Source of the DNA: Aspidiotus rigidus
Lineage: Eukaryota > Arthropoda > Insecta > Hemiptera > Diaspididae
Reading direction: 5' to 3'
Length of the DNA: 64,000 bases
NCBI GenBank assembly: GCA_035079385.1
Contig: JAVHKY010000012.1
Coordinates: 124,001 to 188,000, forward strand
Below the pieces are notes generated by a model. It was not told the DNA's origin, searched no databases, and saw nothing but the letters and a program-made list of their open reading frames with translations. How positions within the stretch are numbered: the stretch's first letter is position 1; each line of letters begins with the position of its first letter. Made by a program: the position numbers and the translations under genes. Shown in pieces: positions 22,833-35,229 of this stretch.

Positions 22833-25300
22833 TAACAAAACACTGTAGTATTGAAGAGAATGTAAAGAAAAAAGAAGAAAAAAGAAGTCCTTGAAGTCCT
22901 TTTGACTTTTTTTTTTTCTATCATTTCCCCTCCCAAAGCAATCGTCTGGATGCGCGCCTCATTCTAGTACCTACTTAATTATTGTTTTTTCAAAAATAAA
23001 GCCCTTTTTATTTTTGAAAAAACTATGGTATATCCTTGCACAAAAAAATTTTGTATATTCATTCTACTTAATTATGATACACATTTTTATTGGTTTAGAC
23101 CTCGTTATTATTACGATATTTTACCAACAGGCTGCGAATGAACTGAAAGATATGAATGGGTGTACGTTATGGACTCAATTTTGCTTCCTGACAGAAATTG
23201 ACTATCATTGTGAGCATAATATGAACTGGACACGAATAATGCTTTCATTACTCGTGAAGAATGCATTTCTAGATCGTAAAGTGCTGGGTTTGGTAATAAA
23301 ATCGATCACCATTAACTGAGTAATGGTCACAATATCTCATACTTATACTAAGTGAGACAAGATTTTACTTTGTAAAATTCTTTCGTCGTACCTATATAAT
23401 CATGAAGAGGAAAAACTCTGTAGTTTCGTTAGAATTGCGATAATTTTCCTACGATTGTACATTAGTATGTACCATACTGTTGCCGTTGTTTATTCCATTA
23501 CAATAAAATGTGCATAGAATTAATGGTCTGACGTATTTAAAATCGTTCAAAAAGTACGTTAACGGTCTACAAGATACCGCATTTAGATCGCAAAAAGAGG
23601 ATAATATTTTCGGGTGAATATATTGACCGCTTGCATCGTTGTCCAGTTTGGTCAATAAATTACAATGAATGTCGACCGTGGAATTTTTCGCCGCTTGTGT
23701 TCGTTCTGCAGTAAAAAAAAGTAAAGGAAGAAAAGGCAAATAGTGAGAGAAGAATTTTTAAAGGACGATTTTTCTGCTCGCGATGTTCCTGCAGGAGGCT
23801 GAATGCGTTACTCCACAAAACTCATTTTTGCTTCCACCATCTAGTTAAAATTCACGGAGTTGAAAAAAAACTCATATTACATAGTTCTAGAGTATTTATA
23901 ATGCGCATTTATATTGTATAGTACCTACCTACGGATAATATTCTAAAATATCAAAAAATTCGTCATTCTCTTATCACAACCACTAGGTGGACACCTATTT
24001 TCAAGTTGGAAATAGACTACCTATCTTCGTTTCGCACAAGGTGAAAGATTTTCGAAGTTTTGTTCGCCTAACGTACTTGTGATTTTTTAACGGGCTGGAA
24101 TTCCATCAAAATAAAAAAATCAAAAATGACGTGGGCATAATTCTTTCTGATTAAGGTCCATGATTCACGGTTCAACAAAAGTTGGCGTTGGTAAATATTG
24201 ACATTATTGGCACATTAAACTTGTAATCTGGATCTCAATCTATCTATAACTCACACAGTGCAGAAACATTTTCTCACCTACGGAAATGTAGTCGGGAAAG
24301 TCTTTCCTTTGTTTTGCAGGCGAAACACGTTTTTTTGCTTTATTTAATCCAGCAAACAGATCCATCTAGCGCATGGTATTATTTGATCCCGTGTTCGATA
24401 AAAAATGTTTCCTTGCGAGCGAGTGAGATGTAAGGCGTCGTACTGAGAAGTGATGGCGTCGAGCTACGTAGAAATATATTACTTTTATCTGACAGCTTAC
24501 ATAGCTTACCTTCATTAATACTGCTCTTTTCGTCGTGGCATGCTTTAATTTGGCTAGCTCAATATCGACAGCATCGAGTATATTTTCCATAAATGGTTAC
24601 CTTCCTAACTCTTTCTTTGTTGCCCTGTGTATACTGGACTCGGCTTTCGAATTTATTTTGTCAGGTGTAATATACATTCATCTATTACCTTATTCCTCCC
24701 CTTTCATTCAGTAAATAATGGAATTTTTGTAATAATATTTTACTAGGTATCTTTTGACAATGTACGTTTACACGAGTAGCTCCTTAAATTTGTAGGTGGA
24801 CTGTGGAAAGCAGAAAATTCTAGGAGGGGCCGGTTCAATCTTCTATTTTCGCTAGATTATGCCCCTGCTTCTATAATATCTGTATGGAGGCCACTTCGGT
24901 GAGTCGAATACTGTTTGAGTGTTCATAAAATTTCTTGAACAACTAATGACGTAATATGTAGAGGACAACCTCGTCACTGCAAATAAACACAAATCATTAT
25001 TTTATTAACGGGAGTGACACTACGCATTCATGTGAAAACTGAAATTTTGAAGTCTTGATTTATTCTATAATTCCGAGGCATTATGTAACGGAAACTTCTT
25101 ACGTTGTGAATAATATTATCTTTATGCGTTAATTCATAATAATTATCATTTCGGTTGATAGCCTAGGGCCTATTATGAATGAATTCCTGATGTAATTGGC
25201 AGCCCGCAGGAATGGTGATTGGGACTAACTTGAAATTTAATCATCTTCTTATTCAAACGCTCGGTAAATTTGACGATTACTTATTCCTGACCTAATAAGT
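21496..25300. other. No recognisable gene
   Basis: AT-rich DNA. Frames at 22606-22803 and 23014-23319 (101 codons, GCTLWTQFCFLTEIDYHCEH) match no family I know. A poly-C/poly-A/(TAA)n block lies at 22771-22830. Confidence 0.4.
22771..22830. repeat. C-run, A-run and (TAA)n microsatellite
   Basis: A run of Cs followed by about 18 As and then about ten TAA units. It could mark the 3' end of an old retroposon on the plus strand, but no body is recognisable upstream. Confidence 0.85.
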
Positions 25301-28300
25301 CTAAGTCCTCACTCCTTAGTTTGATCCTCAGTGATAAGCACGGGAGGAAGACTCTGCAGTGGCGCGCCTACAAACAATTTTTGAGAGTCGAGTTCAGCCT
25401 CTCACAACCATGGCTGCCGACCTGCCGTACAAAATAATATTGTTTATTTGCTTGATGAACGTGCAGGTATTGAATTCCGCAAAAAGGTTGTTAAAAAAGG
25501 GTGATGTAGGCCTATTTTCCCTAATCGGAGACACTGCACGTTTGTCAAACATTATTTTGCATGACAGATGGGCGATTGCAGCGCTAATGTGGCCTAATCT
25601 GCGTAACATGAAACCACGAAACAAAAGTCAAAATCCACGTCTTTAAATCTGAACTCTACTTCAGTACTCTGTTCTACCTATGACTTTGTTCTATCCTTCT
25701 CCCAGAAAGACTTTGATCTAAGAAACATTTGTGACCCGATTGAGATATCAATGAAGTGATGGACTGCCCTGGCGCGCGTGACGGAAGTCAGAATGAGCTC
25801 TGATGAGTGTCAGTCCTCATCAAATCCTTATTCTGAGGATTGAAATGGAATGACTTGCAGAACTCGATAGCAGTACCAGAAGCTGAAGCTGCTTTGAGTA
25901 TGGAGAAAGCAGAGAACAGTTCTTGCGGCAACAATTACAATCAGTGGAACAAGAGTTGATGTACAATTATCAAGGCCAACAACCCAACATATACTACAAT
26001 CTTCGTGCCTATAATTTGGGCTTAAGCTGGCTGTATTTCAGTTCCAGTAAGTACCTCAAGTGTCTAGATGACAATATAAGAGAGCGATCTTTTATTGTGT
26101 TCTATTTTCGTTCTGTTCTCTTCATTTCTCTCAAGTAATTTTCAATTTACGTTAGGCTATTGTAAATATAATTATGAAGGCTCATTTTTCAAATTTTTCT
26201 AAGAATTAACGGAGGTAGGTTTCCTAATTCCTGCACTGTGAAAGTTCATATTTCTGTAGGGTATGTTGTTAGCTGTGTTCATAACGTGTTTTGAATTTAA
26301 ACATTACGTGAGTACTTAGCGCTATTAATTATCCTTTCTTGCGTTTTTCAGTGTTGATGGTACAAGTTAAAGCAACAAATTGATATGGTTAAAACTATTT
26401 CATTGAAAATCTCGATTCGACCAACTCCAACGATAAAGTAAGCACCTAACTGCTTAATTTTCAGTTGTTTTTCCTTGTTGATTTTCTCATCATACTCACG
26501 CACGATAACGGAGCTCGCATCGGTATGAACCTGATTCTGTTATTATACTCACATTTGCCCTTCGTCAGTCTGAAGAATTTTTCTTCCATAATTAATCGTG
26601 AAAAATCGGTAGTTGTTCAAAATAACACTTCAGTGCTTTATCCTGCGGAGAACTCTCAGGCCGATCGAGATCAAGAAAATTTAAAAATTTTCAATGGATG
26701 TGGATGAAATCGTATTACAGTTTTATTGGAATATCGACACTGAATTATATGAAGATCTGATGGAGCTTATATTTTGTACAGCTTAGTAATTTACGAAATT
26801 AAAGTCGATTATTCTGATCGTATTTCAGTGACAAAACAAGAAAGAGATTGCGTTCAAGGAAAAAGTACAGGCGGACATGTAACAATCGTTCTATGTGAAA
26901 CAGAATGAGATGGAGAATCAGCTATAATGAGAATGAATTCTGTAGAAACAAATTTTATGGAGAAACTGACTTAGTAGGTAAGTATTTTGAGAAATGCAAG
27001 TTGACTCTGGTAGTATAAACTTAACGGATGAGATCGTGACTCTTAAATATACATTCGCGAACTATTTTGTGATTCTTAAGATAGAAATGTGATCGACCCC
27101 AAAGTCCGTACGGCATCCTATATAATGTGTTACACTCAATCACCAAATTCGGTATAACACCTAATGGAAGTTACAATTTGCTCAATACGCGTTGTGCGCC
27201 ATTCTTTTTTTCTTTTTGCTATCGGTGTCTGAAATAAAATGCCCACAACTTGTTGTTGGAAATTCTCTCTTCCCCACCGCGAACTAATTTCAAAATATTG
27301 TATTGTGAGTCCAGAGTAGTATTCAGTACGCGTTATAAGAAATTTTTCTGTTGTATAAGTCATTGTTTTTGAGACAAGCATATTTCTTAGTTGTACAACT
27401 AAAACTCTGCTTCTCCTGTATCTACTGAACCCTTTTTTTTTTTTTTTTGGGGGGGGGGTCGAATATTGTATGGTTTGGTAGCCCCATGTCGATATATGTT
27501 TACCACCAAATAAGTCGGTACGGTAATTGAGAGAATAATTAGGATGTGTCATCGAAGCGATTGGGTACTTTGTTTTTGTTTGATTCCGTTCAGTTTCAGA
27601 AATCTTAGATGATTACATAAGAAAAAGGAAATAGAATTGCGTAAAAGAAAGAGCAAAAATAACGCAGGTAAAATTTTCGTTGAATTCTCAGTTCGTTGGC
27701 CCCAGTTTCTACCATTTTTTGCTGAACTAAGATTTGTTTCTCTCTCAAGACCACACACATTTATATTCTTGTGGTTTGGTTAACATTTAGGCTAACCTTA
27801 GCAATTTCATTAGTACGAATACTTCACCCTATTCTTCGCATATATGACGCATATTTGATAGTGATACATCTAGAGGGATTACAAAAGCCCCGTACATAAG
27901 CCTATAGTTGATTAATTTTTCAAATTCATCTCTCTGAATTTTCATCACGACGGAAGCAAGCGCGTATAAATTTCGGGCGCATACAATCTTCTTTTATACT
28001 ATCGAGGGAATTTTCGCTTTCTCCTAGCTTAGTAGTCAACTGAGCGTTTATTATAATTCTCATCTCGTTGATATTAGCAACGCATCGACGCCAACTATTC
28101 GTAATTCTGTAAATGTGATTATTGCATTACCTGTTGTTGTTGTCGTTCAACTTTCAAAGGCTAATAAATGCGCTAAGACGAGTAGTCGACACGTAGTAAA
28201 AATACGAAACGCTAATCTATATGCAAATTAACGTTTAAATGGAGAACGAATTCTTACGCAGAGGCGACCACGGTCGAAATTCGAAATTTTTTCCGTAAAT

Positions 28301-31180
28301 GTTGGGATGTAGGCGCGAAATGGGGAAGTGGAAGCGGCAAAGATATGCCACGTGACGAAAAAATACGACAAGGGAAGTGCCTGCATTTGGTTGCAAAACG
28401 GCCGCGGAAAGCCTTATTTTATTGAAGGAGAATTGCGTACCTATATCAGGGCGGAAAGTAAATATCGTGACGAGTAATTATGCTAACACGCACATCACGA
28501 GGATTAGTTAACTATCAACTCCGTGTTGGTCGCGTCTCACGAAGACAACTAATTTAATCTACGTGTGTACGCCGCCACCCCCGTGAACGCATATTATGCT
28601 CGTAATAACCACTACACACGTATATAGCGATATATATTTCTATTCGTACAATATTCGCTTTTGTTCGTGCTTTCATTAAAAAGCTTTAATTTTATAATGT
28701 CAGTGTCTTCTTCGTTGACGGGTGGCGACGACGTTTTGTGTTTAGTAGAAGTTTTAATAGAATCTGCTACCGTCGATACCGGTGTTAGGTGATATACCCA
28801 TACCTACAATTTGTATTGATAAGTATAATACCTAAGTATTCTTTCCGCAGTGACTACTCGAAAGTATTGCATGCTGAAATTGAATTTGCAGCCGGTAAAA
28901 TACTTTTTTCAAAGTGGAACAGATATAGTTAGTTTATAACAGCTGTCAGTTGGGAAATGCAAGTTGCGAATTATTCGTTCGGAATTACAAGGGTTCAAAT
29001 TATAAACTTACACAGCGCACGTATATACATGGGTGTACGCCGAGGAAGAGTCGAGAGTAACTTTTTTACTCGAGGGAAATATGCGGCAAAGCGACTTCGA
29101 ATGACTTTTCAATTTAGATAAGGTAAAGCTATTAATGATGGTACGAGTGAGATAATTAGTAGATGCATGGGAAACAAATAGTTTTTTCTTTCTTTTTTCC
29201 CGTTCTCGAGTTCGTGGAAATTCGAGTGTATCGCATTTATCCCTATTTATTATTATTATTTTTTTTTGTATTAGCGTTGAGACATTTCTATACAATCTTA
29301 GCGTGTGTATCAAGGATTTGTCTCACTTCACAGATAATTGAAGACTTCGCACTCGTGATCAAAGGTTGTCTCTTTAATTGCATTACTAGGATCTGGAGAG
29401 TGACTCGATATAATTTCGTTGAAACAGAGAAAATAATGAATTGGCGAACTATATTGAGTGCAATGTGATACGGTATTTAGGAATATATTTTTTTTTTCAA
29501 TTATTTATTTATATGCACTATCATTTCAATTTTTAGATGTTTTCTGGACATCTTATTAGTATTAATATGCCAGGCCATACCTCGCAGTCGAGGTGCTGGA
29601 GTACTTTAATCTATAATTATATTATTAGGATCAACACACCCTATTGGAGTGTTAGAAAATTATACACTTGCAAAGCTACGGTGGGTGTGGCAATGTCGGC
29701 AACTGGTTTCCTCCGTAGGCGGTGAGTGCGCAATTATTGCCTCCACATTTGGGTGGTGATGTAATTGTTATCAGTAGTATAAGAGCAGGTCTAGGACACC
29801 GGGACAATTCATTAAAAAAATTTGTGGTCCAACGCGAGAAAACCTACCACTCTGGCCAAAAATCAATTTTTGTTTTATTGTATTTTTGGGATGATGAAAA
29901 CACGCCCTTTCACGTGGTATATCTGACGTCAGGTTTTTTCGTTTTAAAATTTGTGGACCGCATCAGTGCCGTAAAATTTTCATGAAATCAACTTTTTCCA
30001 TTCAATACACTGCCACTTACTTTCAGCTTGCTCGGGGAATGACGCCTAAGATGTAGCCGAGATTGAAGTACGGCTTCGCATAAGCAGCAACGAGGAAATT
30101 TCTTGAGTTTTCTAAATGATAGACCTTTATCACACTTTGGTCAGATGCCGTCAGTTACCTGGGAACGAGTACTTTTTTCCTTATCACAAGAAGCAGTGTC
30201 ACACATCACTATTATACCGCCATTAGGCGACGGGCAGGAAAGTTTATATTTACATATTATTCTACAACACTTAAGATTTGTTCTTGCTAAAATTCACTGA
30301 AAACAAATGTTTAGTTTTCTCATAATTGCCCAGGATCGAGGAGGTCACGCGCGCAAACTGATAATATTATAATGATAATAATTCTCGGCAAATAATAATT
30401 ATACACACAGTGTCAAGCTATGGCTGCTCATCCCCAAGAAATAATTGTGAGATAGAAAGAATAATAATATTAATAATATCATGCAGTAGAAATTGATTAG
30501 TCAGCAAAGGATATTGGCCTTCAATTACACTGCTACATGTTAGCCTACTATCAAATTCCTTCTGAAAGCTGTGAGTGAATGACAAAGAAATCAAGAACCC
30601 TTTTTAAAAATAGAGAATAATGATACAAAAAGAAAAATTGACATTGAATCAACAATTTCTTGGAAACGACACGATCAATTTTTTTTAAATTGAAAAATTA
30701 CCGAGCTCAGATAGACTTCTTTAAGATTCCAAAGTAAAAAATCCTTTGTAGTTTTTGAGATATCGAGACCACAAATTTTATCAGCTCGCGTTTATTTGAT
30801 TCTACATTGCGCTAATTATACTTAATATCATTACATAAATTTGTTTTATAATGTTAGAGAAGTTGATAGAATTAGGCAGAACGAAGATACAGTAGTTGAG
30901 GAATCGGAGATGATTTCGGTGTTGTTGGATGGTGTGGAAGTTTTATATGAGGGAACGTTGCTGGCGAAACGTTGGGTACGAAGGACGGAACATGAGAAGA
31001 GATACTGAACTGGTGGGGTTGTCTGAATGATTGTAGTTACATGACGGAGGGCCGTGAAGACCTAGGAGGAGGTGAGAGTGAGTGAGATAGGTAAAGCCAA
31101 TCCTAAGACGGAAGAGGATGACTTCTTCGAGGCGGGAGTTTCTATTTTAAGAGGACCAAGGAATAAAGAGGCGTTTGATT
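25301..31180. other. No recognisable gene
   Basis: Nearly 6 kb without a convincing coding region. A 95-codon plus frame at 25359 contains one hydrophobic stretch (IILFICLMNVQVL); others at 26465 and 29163 are AT-rich and hydrophobic. A T16/G10 homopolymer pair lies at 27430-27460. The 28-29 kb part is less AT-rich and could be regulatory or a UTR of a gene outside the window, but nothing fixes this. Confidence 0.4.
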
Positions 31181-31189
31181 AGTCTTCGT

Positions 31190-33090
31190 TTATTTTGATG
31201 AGGTTCTTGCCAAAGGTTACGCCAAGAAGCTAGGATTGTTTAAGGTCGTATACTGGTGATTGAGCTGGGTCAGTAATTTTTGGTAAGAGGGTGGCGTTCT
31301 TAGGCGCACGATCAACGTTTTCATGTTGAGGGTGATCGATGTGATCTGGAATCCAGATGAAGGTGATTGATTATTTGATAGAGGTTAGCGTATGAAGAAT
31401 GTCGTGAATGCGTTGACTGATGGGGTGTTTTGAATAAGGATCTTGTAAAGATATGACGGAGGAAAGTGAGTCAGATAGTAGGATATAGTCCGGGAGGATG
31501 CTGATGAGTAAGAGTTGAAAGACAGAAGCGAATAGCGTTCAGCTCTATCTGAAAATAGTTCCTTGAACGATAGGCCGTAATTTTATTCTGGGTGGAGTAT
31601 GCATAGCCTGTTCTATTTTTTGTTTTAGATCTACGAGTATCAGTGTAACATATCATATGATCGGGGAATTCTGTGATAACTTCCGTGATTAGTTTACGGT
31701 AGGCGGTGTTTTTTGATTTCGGAATATTTGTGAGATCAAATTTGATAGTCGGGTTAGTCATGGGAGAACAGGCGATTTAGTAGGGAGGACAGGGTTGAGA
31801 TTGGGGAGAGAGATAAGATGGGGTTTATGAAAATTTAGTGAGGTATTTGGAGGAGAGGAGAGGAGTGGAGGTTCGGCTACCTCAGCGCAGAGGCTGTGAT
31901 TTGGACTAGCGCCGAATGTCCCTAGGACCATTCTGAGAACTGTTGATTGAACAGTGTATAGTAATCGAAGAGAGGATTTGTTAGACTGGGAGTAGATCGT
32001 GGAGCTATGATCCAGTTGGGAGAGAATGAGACTTTGATATTGTTGAAGAAGTAGTTTTCGGTTGTACCCTAGAAGGGGGTGAGATAGATATTTGAGAATA
32101 TTGGTGGCACTCAGGCATTTAGCTTTGAGCAATCTTATGTGGGAGATCCAAGAAAGATTGTGGTTAAAGGTGAGCCCACAGAATTTATAAGAGTTGAGAA
32201 TTGGGATTGAAAAACATTGAGGGAATAGAGGAGTTGAAGAAATTTTGTGGTCGGCGGTTTTTTGGAAAGATAACGAGACCAGTTTTGCCACAGGAGAAGG
32301 GAAAACCGAGGTCTGAAGCCCATCTAAAGTTTGTTGGAGGATTTGTGATGCTCGATGAGGGTTTAAAGATTGAAGAGAAATGCTGTAGCTATCGGCGAAA
32401 AGGCGTTGTGTAAGGGGAAAAGAGGTGTATGTTTTGATGTCTTCACTTATAGCTACCAAAAAAAAAAGCGAGGCACTCTAAACTTCTTCTTGGGGGACGC
32501 CATTCTGGGTGGTTTGATGACAAGGAAATGGTCTTCGACCCCAACTGTTTTGGACCAATCTTACAGAAAACACTGCAAAAGTTTTGAGAGATTGCCTCTG
32601 AGACCAATGGAGTGTAGTTTTTGACATAATTATGTAATGACGCCATACATAGGGGGAGAGCCTGTTGAAGGGCGAAAAAGATAGTGTATAGAGTGTAGAA
32701 TTTTCGTTATTTTTGCGTTTGTAATTTGTTTTTTGAGGTCTGCCAAAGGTTGAAGGGTAATTCGACCCATCCGAAAACCATAGTGGGAGTATTTCTATTG
32801 CTTTTTGTCCAAAAGATGGTTTGGCGAGAAGAGAGATGGTATTGGGTCTTAACTGTTATGAATCTGTCGTACAGAAACTCTGTAAAAGTTTTGGGAGGTT
32901 TCCTCTCGACAGATTTAATGACTCCATACACTGGGAGAATCCTGTCAAAGGTCGAAAAAGATAGTGGAGAGTACAGAATTTTCGTTGTTTGCGTTGGTAA
33001 TTTGTTGTTGCAAGCCTGCCAACGATTGAAGGGTATTTCGACCCATCCGAAAACTATATTGGGAGTAGGAAAGTATATTATTGAAATCAA
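31190..33090 (-). pseudogene. Non-LTR retrotransposon ORF2 remnant (RT plus RNase H)
   Basis: Reading on the minus strand, degenerate reverse-transcriptase sequence covers about 33090-32460. It includes a palm-like segment ending VWRHYI (canonically an FD..AFDSVW motif) and NGVPQ. Then 32459-31758 is open and holds PLTQRLFADSYSI, where the catalytic YADD box has become FADS, followed by the thumb region. 31761-31190 encodes RNase H (CYTDTRRSKTKNRTGYAYS, IELNAIRFCLSTL, ITFIWIPDHI). RNase H after RT points to the I/jockey-like side of non-LTR elements. Stops, frame changes and the lost catalytic Asp make it dead. Confidence 0.8.
32517..33073. repeat. 280-bp tandem duplication inside the non-LTR remnant
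   Basis: Copies at about 32517-32797 and 32798-33073 align throughout. For example GGTTGAAGGGTAATTCGACC at 32749 corresponds to GATTGAAGGGTATTTCGACC at 33025. The duplicated part encodes the RT palm region of the decayed element. Confidence 0.75.
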
Positions 33091-34077
33091 GGTGCCATAA
33101 GAGTCAAAAAGACTGATGTTTTAATATTTCCTGCTCGATTTTTATTATAACGACGATTGACTTCTTCTGATTTTTTAATATTTATTACTTGACTGTGTTT
33201 TCATAATAACGACGATTAACTTTTCTGATTTTTTTATCCATTTACGGTACCCCTGCCCAGTGCCCCTTTGAGTTCAGACGCATGAGCTCGCGCAAGGAGT
33301 ACTCCGTGTTAGCGCCGATGTCATTGGCCTAAATAAAGTTTAGTGTGCTTATTTTCACCCCACAACAATATCGAACGTCTTCATGATTCAACTTCACGGG
33401 TACAAACTAGTTTCATTCATCACTTGAAGATGGTCATTGAATGCAATGAAGGAAGAAGATACGATTGGAAAAAAGAGAAAGAAAAATATTACGCAGGTCT
33501 TCAATTTACCACGATAATTCAGTTGCTCGTCTCATAAAACCGATTTCAGTTGCCGATTTTATCAAATTGGCAGACATAAAATCGGCATACAGTTGCCGAT
33601 TTCATAAATTCGGCAAAAATTTCTACCGATTTTATTAAATCGGCAATTTGACGGATTTGGCGTAACATATGTATGCACTACCGAAGTTTTCCCCATGTTT
33701 TTCCGTTTTTCGGTTGCTCCTAGTTCAAAAGGATGCTATTTACCTGCTCAGATACCACGTCAAGTAAATAATTGCTATTTACTTGCTTTTGGTTGTTTTA
33801 CTTGCCAGTAGACACCCTGAGAAGAATCAAACGTCGAATAAATAAGTCGTAGAAGGAGAGGAGGTGAGGAGGACCCTGTAAAAATAGCTCATTATTTTAA
33901 TAAATACTATGCGAGTATACTATTATGAAAAATTTATTGAAAATTTTTTACATGGAATGGAAATAAAATGGATAGAAATTAATTAGAAACCGAAGTTGCA
34001 GTTTCATTTTTTAACGTATCGATCTGGTTTTGAAAATTAAATAAGGTAATCTGACCGCTCAAAAGCAATCACGTCGG

Positions 34078-34247
34078 TTACCAAAAAGTACATTCGCATT
34101 TACCACCTCCAGCAGGCTGGAAACAAACAGAACTTTTTACCATCGCATTCCGATTTTGTAGTTCTAAGGTATATCCGCTGCGGCGTTTGATGCGATCAAA
34201 CAACTCACAACCACAACGAATGCAAAACAATATCCAAATATTTTCAT
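34078..34247 (-). pseudogene. Broken cysteine-rich secreted peptide gene
   Basis: The minus strand keeps the family start MKIF and signal peptide from 34247, but a stop codon follows after 27 codons, right where the mature peptide should begin. The downstream part still ends in the family's GGGKCEC motif in another frame. Its partner in the right arm (38747-38943) carries a different lesion. This copy is of the same subtype as the intact gene at 40707 (shared QPxGGGKCEC tail). The upstream GATAACAG/TATA module of the intact genes is absent here. Confidence 0.75.
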
Positions 34248-34526
34248 TTTGAATGATGATTGTGATGAGTCGCAAGATTGAAAATGCTAACGTCAAAAAA
34301 ACTAACCAGATAAAACGACAAGGTAATGGGTAGTGAGGTAAATAATAAGGAAAAATATTACGGACATACACAATTTTTATTTGAAATGACCGGTGTGCAT
34401 GGCCGAAAAATTTTTCCTTATTATTTATATTATGGCTTGCATCGTCGCGCACGCCCTCTCATTAATGGGTTGTGAGGGTTTTTAACGTATCTGCATGGTT
34501 TTGAAAATTACCTATCATTGTTGAAG

Positions 34527-34718
34527 TTAATCTGATTGACGACAGTGGCAATGTTTGGAGCCTCCTATATCATCACAATGGGGCGTTCTGAAAGCCAAAC
34601 AACGAAAATTCTGACAATCGTCATCAGAATTACAAGGGCCGCCCACCTGCGCACTTGATGTAGCGATCAAAAAACTCACAAGCACAAATAATGTGAAACA
34701 ATATTCAAATATTTTCAT
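34527..34718 (-). CDS. Small secreted six-cysteine peptide, copy A
   Basis: A 63-aa precursor in one exon. Residues 1-23 form a typical signal peptide (MKIFEYCFTLFVLVSFLIAT, cleavage expected near SSAQ). The mature part has six cysteines spaced C5C4C7C8C1C and is acidic near its start (NSDDD), ending in HCHCRQ. TATAAA (complement at 34845-34850) lies about 130 bp upstream, and TTCCGGAA (34937-34944) next to GATAAC (34948-34953) lies further up. After the stop comes the family's conserved 3' UTR block. The family is unknown to me by name. Defensin-like, symbiont-directed or venom-like secreted peptides share this build, and the function is not shown. Confidence 0.8.
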   Translation of the reverse strand: MKIFEYCFTLFVLVSFLIATSSAQVGGPCNSDDDCQNFRCLAFRTPHCDDIGGSKHCHCRQSD

Positions 34719-34844
34719 CTTGAATGATGTTTGCGATGAACCGCAAGACTGAAAATGCTAACGTCAAGAAATTGACCAAAGAGAACGACAAGTTAACGGG
34801 TTGCGAGAAATTGCACTATAGGCTATGCCGTGAGTGTGCCTCCA

Positions 34845-34953
34845 TTTATACTCGAAGAAAATGAACTGGATAAACGTGCATTATAAGCAACGATAACGTC
34901 GATGGTTTATCTTCAGAAATTGTCCTGTATTAAATTTTCCGGAAACTGTTATC
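34845..34953 (-). promoter_or_regulatory. Promoter module of peptide gene A
   Basis: Reading toward the gene: GATAAC (34953-34948), TTCCGGAA palindrome (34944-34937), then TATAAATGGAGG with TATAAA at 34850-34845. The same order and near-equal spacing occur at the other family genes. Confidence 0.65.
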
Positions 34954-35229
34954 ATTTTACACATAAATACATTGACGCATAATCAGTTAGACGTATATCT
35001 TTTTTGACGGAATTCTTGAAATGATAGAAGAATAATGTTGAAAAATATACGCTTATTGTTGAAGAAATATGATAACGACAACCTGAAAAATCATTTGACG
35101 TAGAATACAAAGCTTGCTGGTAAGGAAATTACTACGTTAGACTTGTTTGCAATAAAAAAGGTGCATGCTCAATTTTTTTCCAAGATTTTTTTCCCCTTGT
35201 GAGGCACGACTCTGTCGCGCGCCACAAGT

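Larger units (their letters stand above)
33108..35204. repeat. Left arm of a 2-kb inverted duplication
   Basis: This arm is the reverse complement of 37771-39765. It carries one intact peptide gene (34527-34718) and one broken one (34078-34247), both on the minus strand. It is about 100 bp longer than the right arm, mostly because of extra AAATCGGCA palindromic sequence at about 33590-33700. Confidence 0.9.

Noticed and set aside
33343..33537. 64-codon frame present in both arms (33343-33537 and 39332-39526)
   Set aside because: Conservation is explained by the inverted duplication itself; no domain, and similar conservation lies outside the frame.
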